From Allobrachymonas sp. (GTDB lineage Bacteria > Pseudomonadota > Gammaproteobacteria > Burkholderiales > Burkholderiaceae), in assembly GCA_030529305.1 (NCBI GenBank), contig JAUMXD010000018.1, positions 1 through 22,244 on the forward strand: a stretch of 22,244 nucleotides of DNA. The letters are read 5' to 3'. This document shows, piece after piece, positions 17,369 through 22,244 of the stretch. Made by a program: the position numbers and the translations under genes. The notes beneath the pieces were generated by a model that did no database searches, was not told where the DNA came from, and worked only from the letters and a program-made list of their open reading frames with translations. The number at the start of each line of letters is the position of its first letter. Position 1 is the first letter of the stretch.

Positions 17369-18004
17369 TTAATCATCATGCCCGGGCGTTACGGGAATCA
17401 TGACAAAAGGCGCCGCCGCATTTGCGGCCACCAGTCTGTTTGCCCCGACCTGAGCCGCATTGGTCGATTGATGCGTCCAGCCAATCTTGATGAAGGTTAC
17501 AGGGTTGGCGGCATCAGCCGCAGGCTCCTGGCAAGCCCAGCGCGGCAAACCCTTGGCGTCATAAGGCTCGTCATCAAGACATATCACGACCTGGGTGCCA
17601 GGCAATTGACTTTCTACCCGCGCAAGCCATTCCGTGACTTGCGCCCTGGCGATTTCCTCATTGTCTGAGCAGCTCTGGCCCACAGCCAGGCAATATGAAG
17701 GGTTGTCAGGGCGCAAAGGCGTGGCGACAAATCGCCCCAGATAAGGGTTGGCCATATCCGTTTGCACCGACACCACCTTGTTGCCCCGCATCATTTCGGC
17801 CATTTCGCGCCCCAGGCCCACGGCAACGGATTGCAGCCGGGCGCTTCGGTTGTCTTGCAAGGCCATGTACTGCATGGCCACGGCACCCAGCAAGCCAAGC
17901 GACAAGACCGCAACGGCCACCAATACCTCAATCAGGCTGAAGCCCCTTTGCAAACAGGGGCTGCGTTGGCCTGCAGAGCAAGAAACAAGTCTGGATTTAT
18001 GCAT
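17369..18004 (-). CDS. pilV: Type IV pilus minor pilin PilV
   Basis: A 211-residue minor pilin of the PilV family and first gene of the operon. The leader ends CLQRG, cut before F22, with Glu at +5 (E26) in FSLIEVLVAVAVLSLGLLGAVAMQ. The segment ALQDNRSARLQSVAVGLGREMAEMMRGN is characteristic. Cysteine pairs in the globular part (SYCLAVGQSC, VVICLDD, RWACQE) suggest disulfides. The only in-frame ATG near the signal is 18004. It has no clear Shine-Dalgarno sequence. TAAAAT immediately upstream is too close to the ATG to be a normal -10 element. Confidence 0.9.
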   Translation of the reverse strand: MHKSRLVSCSAGQRSPCLQRGFSLIEVLVAVAVLSLGLLGAVAMQYMALQDNRSARLQSVAVGLGREMAEMMRGNKVVSVQTDMANPYLGRFVATPLRPDNPSYCLAVGQSCSDNEEIARAQVTEWLARVESQLPGTQVVICLDDEPYDAKGLPRWACQEPAADAANPVTFIKIGWTHQSTNAAQVGANRLVAANAAAPFVMIPVTPGHDD

Positions 18005-18304
18005 GGGGCCATTTTATTTTTCGAGTTTGCAGCCCTCTTTCCATTTGTCGCCCGAGAATGGCCGCTCATCCTCCATCCGCGGCATGGCGCCAACTTGTTC
18101 ACAAGTCGCCGCCCGCCACGGGCAAGCGGGCCAGGCACATTGCAAACACAGGCTTTTCGGGCATGAAAAGGCGGCGGGCCTTCTGCTTTTGCTGAGTCGG
18201 CCCTGCGTTTGTTTGCCTCTGCAAGCAAGGGCTGGTGGCTTGAACGCCTCGCAGCCAGGCAGTCACATCAAGCACGGCCAAGCACCGCTTCGCAAGCGAA
18301 GGGG
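18005..18304. promoter_or_regulatory. Upstream region of the minor-pilin operon (no gene)
   Basis: A 300-bp gap between cobT and pilV, both on the - strand. It should contain the operon promoter. Seen here: a perfect palindrome ACTTGT-TC-ACAAGT at 18093-18106; a hairpin GCCCGC/GCGGGC at 18111-18131; and an 11-bp direct repeat TCACAAGTCGC at 18099-18109 and 18305-18315, the second copy covering the cobT stop. No clear sigma-70 or sigma-54 promoter and no terminator with a T run after cobT were found, so read-through from cobT is possible. Confidence 0.4.
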
Positions 18305-19342
18305 TCACAAGTCGCTCTGGCGATCCACCCCGGCCTGACTGAAACTGGCCATTTCATTCAAGATGGCGCAGGCCGCTGGCAGCAGCGGCCAAGCCAGGGC
18401 GGCACCCGATCCTTCGCCCAGCCGCAGGCCCAGATTCAGCAAGGGCTGTGCATTAAGCGTTTGCAGCATCAGGGCATGCCCGCGCTCGTCGGACTGGTGC
18501 GCAAAGACGCAGCGTTGCAGCACCAGCGGCTCGATGCGCGCAGCGACCAGCAGTGCCGAGCAGACGATGAAGCCATCGACCAGGATCACGCGGTTTTCAA
18601 GCGCAGCCTGCAAGAAGGCGCCCACCATCGTGGCAATTTCAAGGCCGCCCAGGGCTGCCAAAGCATCCAACGGTTGCGTGGCTTGCGGGTTAGCCGCCAA
18701 AGCGCGCGCCAGAATGGCCGTTTTGCGCTGTATGCCCGCATCATCCAGGCCCGTGCCCGCGCCCGTACACAGGGCAATGTCGTGCCCACCCAAACGCGCC
18801 AACAGCAAGGCTGCGGCCGATGTGTTGCCAATGCCCATTTCGCCCAACATCAACACATTGCCGGGTAGCGATTGCACCAGCGCGCGGCCATTGGCCATGG
18901 CCTGCTGGCATTGCTCGGGCGTCATAGCCGGGCCTTGGGTGCTATCTGCCGTGCCGGGCGCCACCTTGCACAGGCGCAGTTGCTCGCGCGGCGCAAAGTC
19001 GTGCGCCACGCCGCAGTCAGCCACGGTCAAGGCAATGCCGTGCTGTCGAGCCAACACGTTGACGGCCGCACCGCCCGCCAGAAAGTTCTCGACCATCTGC
19101 CACGTCACATCCTGCGGATAGGCCGACACGCCCAGTTTGGCCAAACCATGATCGCCCGCGCACACCAGCATTTGCGGCTGCTGCAACACCGGGCGCGTGG
19201 TTTGCAGAATCAGGCCGATCTGCACGGCCAGTTGCTCCAGCCGCCCCAAAGAGCCCAAAGGCTTGGTTTTGTCATCCAGCAGGCTTTGCAGCCCTGCACG
19301 CAGGACGGGGTTGTCAAGATTGGTCAGGGTGGGATGCGTCAT
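18305..19342 (-). CDS. cobT: Nicotinate-nucleotide--dimethylbenzimidazole phosphoribosyltransferase CobT
   Basis: Transfers phosphoribose from nicotinate mononucleotide to 5,6-dimethylbenzimidazole, giving alpha-ribazole phosphate for the lower ligand of cobalamin. It has 345 residues, close to the family norm. Motifs: KPLGSLGRLE (about 27-36), CAGDHGLAKLGVSAYP, GGAAVNVLARQ, GEMGIGNTSAAALLLA, and the C-terminal GEGSGAALAW whose glutamate (E310) matches the catalytic base. GGAA about 6 nt before the ATG supports the start. No other cobalamin gene is in the window, and the terminator just upstream suggests its own promoter. The short upstream gap (81 bp) leaves no room for a cobalamin riboswitch. 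Confidence 0.95.
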   Translation of the reverse strand: MTHPTLTNLDNPVLRAGLQSLLDDKTKPLGSLGRLEQLAVQIGLILQTTRPVLQQPQMLVCAGDHGLAKLGVSAYPQDVTWQMVENFLAGGAAVNVLARQHGIALTVADCGVAHDFAPREQLRLCKVAPGTADSTQGPAMTPEQCQQAMANGRALVQSLPGNVLMLGEMGIGNTSAAALLLARLGGHDIALCTGAGTGLDDAGIQRKTAILARALAANPQATQPLDALAALGGLEIATMVGAFLQAALENRVILVDGFIVCSALLVAARIEPLVLQRCVFAHQSDERGHALMLQTLNAQPLLNLGLRLGEGSGAALAWPLLPAACAILNEMASFSQAGVDRQSDL

Positions 19343-19351
19343 GGTGTTCCA

Positions 19352-19389
19352 AAGAAAAAGACAAAGCCCTCGCGCATGTGCGCAAGGCT
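19352..19389 (-). terminator. Intrinsic terminator between mpl and cobT
   Basis: On the - strand AGCCTTGCGC pairs with GCGCGAGGGCT (one bulged G, one G-U pair, loop ACAT). A T-rich tract follows (TTTGTCTTTTTC). It begins 34 bp after the mpl stop. Its T tract ends about 10 nt before the cobT ATG, so it could also attenuate cobT. Confidence 0.6.
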
Positions 19390-19423
19390 AAAAAACGATG
19401 TTTGTCAAACGTTCGATGCGGCT

Positions 19424-20839
19424 TCAGGCTTGGGCCAAACGCTCCAGCAACAGCGCATGGATGTTGCCAAAGCCGCCGTTGCTCATGCACAGCAGGTGGT
19501 CGCCGGGCTGCACGGCGGCCAGCACTTGTTGCAGCAATTGGTCGATGCTGGGGGCGACTTGCGCGCGTGCGCCCATGTCGGCCAGGGCTGCGGCGGCATC
19601 CCAATCCAGCCCGCCGCTGTGGCAAAAGGCCAGGCTGGCGTTTTGCAGCGACCAAGGCAGCTGGCTTTTCATGGTACCCAGCTTCATGGTGTTGCTGCGC
19701 GGCTCGAAGATCGCCAGGATGCGCTCATGTTGTTTGCTGTCGGCATCCAGCTTGCGGCGCAGGCCGTCCACCGTGGTGCGGATGGCCGTGGGGTGATGGG
19801 CAAAATCATCGTAAACGGTGACGATGCCGCCCGCACGCGGCACGGTGCCACGCACTTCCATGCGGCGGCGGGCGTTGGCAAAGCGGCCCAGCGCCTCGGC
19901 CGCCACGGCGGGCGCCACGCCCACATGGGCAGCTGCGGCAATGGCCGCCAGCGCATTGAGCTGGTTGTGCGTGCCTGTGAGCGCCCACTGCACCCGGCCC
20001 ACATCCTGCCCACGATGCAGCACGGCAAAGTCGTGCGGCTCGCCTTGCGCGGTGTAATCGCTCACGGCGCTGCCAAAAGTTTGAATCTGGCTCCAGCAAC
20101 CTTGATTGATGACGCGCGCAATGCTTTCTTCCAAGCCGTTGGCCACGACGCAACCGCTGGCGGGCACGGTGCGCAGCAGGTGGTGGAACTGCCGCTCGAT
20201 CGCGGCCAAATCATCAAAGATGTCGGCGTGGTCAAATTCCAGATTGTTGAGCACCGCCGTGCGCGGGCGGTAGTGCACGAATTTGCTGCGCTTGTCGAAA
20301 AAGGCGGTGTCGTATTCGTCGGCCTCGATCACAAACAGCGGTCGCGCCTGGCCTGCCGCCTGCTGCCCCAGCCGGGCCGATACGCCAAAGTTCAGCGGCA
20401 CGCCGCCGATCAAAAAGCCGGGCGTTAAACCAGCAGCTTCCAATATCCAGGCCAGCATGGACGAGGTGCTGGTTTTGCCGTGCGTGCCCGCCACCGCCAG
20501 CACGTGCCGCCCCTGCAGCACGTGCTCGGCCAGCCACTGCGGCCCGCTGGTGTAGGGCAGGCCCTGGTCGAGAATGGCCTCCATCAAAGGGAATTTGGGG
20601 CTGCCATCGGCCAGGCGCGCGCGGCTGACGACGTTGCCCACTACATACACGTCGGGCTTGAGCGCGGTTTGCTCGGCGCCAAAACCTTCGATCAGATCAA
20701 TGCCCAGCGCGCGCAGCTGATCGCTCATCGGCGGGTAAACGCCCGCATCGCAACCGGTAACGGTGTGGCCTGCTTCACGCGCCAATGCGGCCAAGCCGCC
20801 CATGAAAGTACCGCAAATGCCAAGGATGTGTATATGCAT
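19424..20839 (-). CDS. mpl: UDP-N-acetylmuramate:L-Ala-gamma-D-Glu-meso-DAP ligase Mpl
   Basis: Murein recycling enzyme that joins recovered tripeptide to UDP-MurNAc (cytoplasm, ATP-dependent). It has 471 residues from ATG 20839. It starts MHIHILGICGTFMGGLA, the Mpl form of the Mur-ligase N-terminal dinucleotide-like fold. The ATP-binding loop AGTHGKTSTSS (GTHGKT at 118-123) is present. The central domain includes VIEADEYDTAFFDKRSKF and LNNLEFDHADIFDD. The C-terminal domain includes GRFANARRRMEVRG, VYDDFAHHPTAIRTT and FEPRSNTMK. These Mpl-type sequences distinguish it from MurC. No purine-rich ribosome binding site precedes the ATG; TACAAT lies only 8 nt upstream, so translation might be leaderless, but this is speculative. 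Confidence 0.94.
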   Translation of the reverse strand: MHIHILGICGTFMGGLAALAREAGHTVTGCDAGVYPPMSDQLRALGIDLIEGFGAEQTALKPDVYVVGNVVSRARLADGSPKFPLMEAILDQGLPYTSGPQWLAEHVLQGRHVLAVAGTHGKTSTSSMLAWILEAAGLTPGFLIGGVPLNFGVSARLGQQAAGQARPLFVIEADEYDTAFFDKRSKFVHYRPRTAVLNNLEFDHADIFDDLAAIERQFHHLLRTVPASGCVVANGLEESIARVINQGCWSQIQTFGSAVSDYTAQGEPHDFAVLHRGQDVGRVQWALTGTHNQLNALAAIAAAAHVGVAPAVAAEALGRFANARRRMEVRGTVPRAGGIVTVYDDFAHHPTAIRTTVDGLRRKLDADSKQHERILAIFEPRSNTMKLGTMKSQLPWSLQNASLAFCHSGGLDWDAAAALADMGARAQVAPSIDQLLQQVLAAVQPGDHLLCMSNGGFGNIHALLLERLAQA

Positions 20840-20983
20840 GGGGCGGGATTGTATCGGTGGCCCATTGCGGCAGCGGCCCGGCAAGCAGCGCCCGCTCAGG
20901 CAGCACACGCCCCCATGGAACCAGGCAAACTGCACTTTTGTGCAGACACAAAAATCCGACTTCAACAATCAACTTTCACGCCA

Positions 20984-21013
20984 TTGGACTTGCCGAAGAT
21001 TTCATAGTAGATT
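20984..21013 (+). promoter_or_regulatory. Candidate promoter of the adhesin gene
   Basis: TTGGAC (20984-20989) and TAGATT (21008-21013) are 18 bp apart. They match five and four of six consensus positions if read as a sigma-70 promoter. The predicted transcript start leaves a leader of about 50 nt containing the ribosome binding site. This is pattern matching only. Confidence 0.35.
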
Positions 21014-21053
21014 CACACAATCTCTTACTTTGTAAATTCATTTTCACATTTCG

Positions 21054-21058
21054 GGAGG
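21054..21058 (+). promoter_or_regulatory. Ribosome binding site GGAGG of the adhesin gene
   Basis: GGAGG lies 9 nt before ATG 21068. It is the strongest Shine-Dalgarno sequence in the window and fixes the start of the right-edge gene. Confidence 0.75.
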
Positions 21059-21067
21059 GTTTGTTTC

Positions 21068-22244
21068 ATGAGTCGCTCTTCAGCACCTGCTGCCTGCAAA
21101 AATCACGGCATCGCTTTCGCCCAGCGCCCGCATCGGCCTCGCAAGCACAAACTCACCCCTCTTGCGCTGGCGGGTCTGCTGCTTTGCGGGGCAGCGCATG
21201 CCGAAACCATCGTGTTTGACGGCGCGAATGTCCCTACCGACAACAAGGAAAAATTGCTGAATATTCTTCTGCGCGACAGCTTCGGCCCGGTCAAGGCGAG
21301 CGAACTCGATATCAACAATGATCCGTATTCTGATCAACAACGATTGTTAAATGAACGCCACAGCGACAACCGGCTAACCGTTAAAAGCGGCAAGATTGGC
21401 GGGCATGTTCTGGGCGCAGCCCCATTGAAACAAATAGATGCGCAAAACAATCAGGTCTTTATCGAAGGCGGCGAAATCCACAAAAGCGTTTACGGTGCGC
21501 ATACTTCCCGCAAAGATGCCTCTGTAAAACACAACAAGGTCACCATCACTGGCGGAGAAGTCAAAGGGTTTAATAGTGGCGCTGTTTTTGGCGGCTACAG
21601 CACCAACGGATCAGCCGAAAGCAACTCCGTCCTCATCAATGGCGACAAGGTCACGATCTGGCAAACCGTGTATGGAGGAGCAAGCAACGCCAACGCCACC
21701 AGCAACCTTTCTGCCCTCAACAACAGCGTCACGGTAACAGCAGGCACCATCAACGACTCGGTCATTGGGGGGCTTGCTCCAAGAGGCTCAACAACCAACG
21801 GCAAGGCAGAAGGCAACAGCGTCCTGATCAATGGCCCTCGTGCACATGTCACGGGCCAGATCATTGGTGGGCATGCCAGAGATGTCATCGGCAACACCGT
21901 CACCATCAGCGCAGGCAAAATCGCCAACGATGTCATCGGCGGCTACAGCCCGGCCAATAAAAGCTATAGCTTCAACAAGCCGCAAAAAATACAGCTGAAA
22001 AACAATAAGGTGGTGATTGATGGCTCGCCCGAGTTCCTTTCTCGCAAACAAGGCACCCTTGATATTTGGCCAACCCTTTACGGTTGGAAAGCCAATGCTG
22101 GCGCCTCTCATATCGAAGCCAGCGGCAACATGCTGGAAGTGCGAACCAAGGGCATTTCTGCAGGGAATATCAAGAATTTCGAAGTCATTAATTTCTATCT
22201 GCCCGCAGACATTCAGGCCAATGAAAAGGTGCTGACGCTGACCG
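21068..22244 (+). CDS. Secreted beta-repeat surface protein, probable autotransporter adhesin (3'-truncated by window edge)
   Basis: An open frame of 392 codons from ATG 21068 to the window end with no stop. The first 45 residues look like an extended signal peptide: a basic stretch (about 19-28), a hydrophobic core PLALAGLLLCGA, and likely cleavage AHA/E after residue 45. From residue about 101 onward at least seven imperfect repeats of 25-40 residues follow the pattern N-x-V-x-I-x-x-G, a short spacer, then V-[IYF]-G-G, for example NSVLINGDKVTIWQTVYGG, NSVTVTAGTINDSVIGG and NTVTISAGKIANDVIGG. This suggests a right-handed beta-helix passenger domain. The last part (GNMLEVRTKGISAGNIKNFEVINFYLP) resembles the region after such repeats in autotransporter-like proteins. 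The beta-barrel expected in a type V system would be beyond the window, so the secretion route is inferred. Codon use is more AT-rich than in its neighbours. Probable role: adhesion. Confidence 0.8.
   Translation, partial: MSRSSAPAACKNHGIAFAQRPHRPRKHKLTPLALAGLLLCGAAHAETIVFDGANVPTDNKEKLLNILLRDSFGPVKASELDINNDPYSDQQRLLNERHSDNRLTVKSGKIGGHVLGAAPLKQIDAQNNQVFIEGGEIHKSVYGAHTSRKDASVKHNKVTITGGEVKGFNSGAVFGGYSTNGSAESNSVLINGDKVTIWQTVYGGASNANATSNLSALNNSVTVTAGTINDSVIGGLAPRGSTTNGKAEGNSVLINGPRAHVTGQIIGGHARDVIGNTVTISAGKIANDVIGGYSPANKSYSFNKPQKIQLKNNKVVIDGSPEFLSRKQGTLDIWPTLYGWKANAGASHIEASGNMLEVRTKGISAGNIKNFEVINFYLPADIQANEKVLTLT

Larger units (their letters stand above)
20840..21067. other. Divergent region between mpl and the repeat adhesin
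   Basis: A 228-bp gene-free region that must contain promoters in both directions. It has a perfect 6-bp hairpin CTGCAC/GTGCAG with a TTTT loop (20930-20945). The half nearest the adhesin is clearly more AT-rich than the rest of the window, which fits a promoter region or an insertion boundary. Confidence 0.5.

Noticed and set aside
18008..18017. TAAAAT next to pilV as a -10 element
   Set aside because: It lies within about 10 nt of the ATG and has no -35 partner; the transcript would start at or within the start codon.
17932..18228. 98-codon - strand frame overlapping the pilV start
   Set aside because: It overlaps the PilV signal region in another frame, has no ribosome binding site and no protein-like motifs.
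18005..18304. Sigma-54 promoter for the pilus operon
   Set aside because: TGGC and TTGC-like elements occur, but none has the required spacing between the GG and GC dinucleotides.
19343..19423. Cobalamin riboswitch before cobT
   Set aside because: The gap is only 81 bp and is mostly filled by the mpl terminator, far too short for the roughly 200-nt riboswitch; no B12-box-like sequence was seen.
1..22244. CRISPR arrays, tRNA or rRNA genes, insertion sequences, prophage genes
   Set aside because: No regularly spaced direct repeats, no tRNA-like T-loop sequences in a cloverleaf context, no rRNA segments and no transposase or integrase motifs were seen on either strand.

Overview
The window looks like a chromosomal segment of a GC-rich betaproteobacterium, most likely order Burkholderiales and probably family Comamonadaceae. 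This rests on gene content: a divergent ppsA/ppsR pair, mpl, cobT, and a pilV-W-X-Y1-E minor-pilin operon with typical betaproteobacterial protein sequences. The assignment is an inference from recognised families; no database search was possible.

Layout, left to right. (1) Position 1 to about 1.2 kb: the 3' part of rluC on the + strand, followed by a stem-loop and a gene-free stretch of about 360 bp. (2) 1.2-5.0 kb, - strand: an orphan LuxR-type response regulator, an M61 metallopeptidase with a PDZ-like domain, and dsbC encoding a probable lipoprotein disulfide isomerase. Intrinsic terminators follow the regulator and dsbC. (3) 5.3-10.15 kb: ppsA (PEP synthase, - strand) divergent from ppsR (its kinase/phosphotransferase regulator, + strand). 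ppsR is followed by an Hsp15-type S4 RNA-binding protein and a Smr-domain protein in one apparent operon. (4) 10.2-18.0 kb, - strand: a complete type IV pilus minor-pilin operon, transcribed pilV, pilW, pilX, pilY1, pilE, fimT/gspH, with several ATGA overlaps and a strong terminator at its end. (5) 18.3-20.8 kb, - strand: cobT (lower-ligand activation for cobalamin) and mpl (recycling of murein tripeptide), separated by a terminator. (6) 20.84-22.24 kb, + strand: a divergent promoter region and the first 392 codons of a large secreted beta-repeat protein that runs off the right edge, probably an autotransporter-type adhesin.

Functionally most of the window is housekeeping: rRNA modification, gluconeogenic PEP synthesis with its regulator, heat-shock ribosome rescue, murein recycling, cobalamin salvage and periplasmic disulfide isomerisation. 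Two surface systems stand out: the pilus assembly/adhesion operon and the repeat-rich secreted protein at the right edge. DsbC could help fold cysteine-containing exported proteins such as PilY1, PilE and PilX, but that link is inference.

I did not find a clearly new multi-gene system. The best leads are the partial repeat adhesin, a PilY1 whose usual calcium loop looks degenerate and which carries a polyaspartate insertion encoded by a tandem DNA duplication just upstream, the apparent lipoprotein form of DsbC, a perfect palindrome upstream of the pilus operon, and a possible small repeat-containing ORF ahead of the M61 gene.
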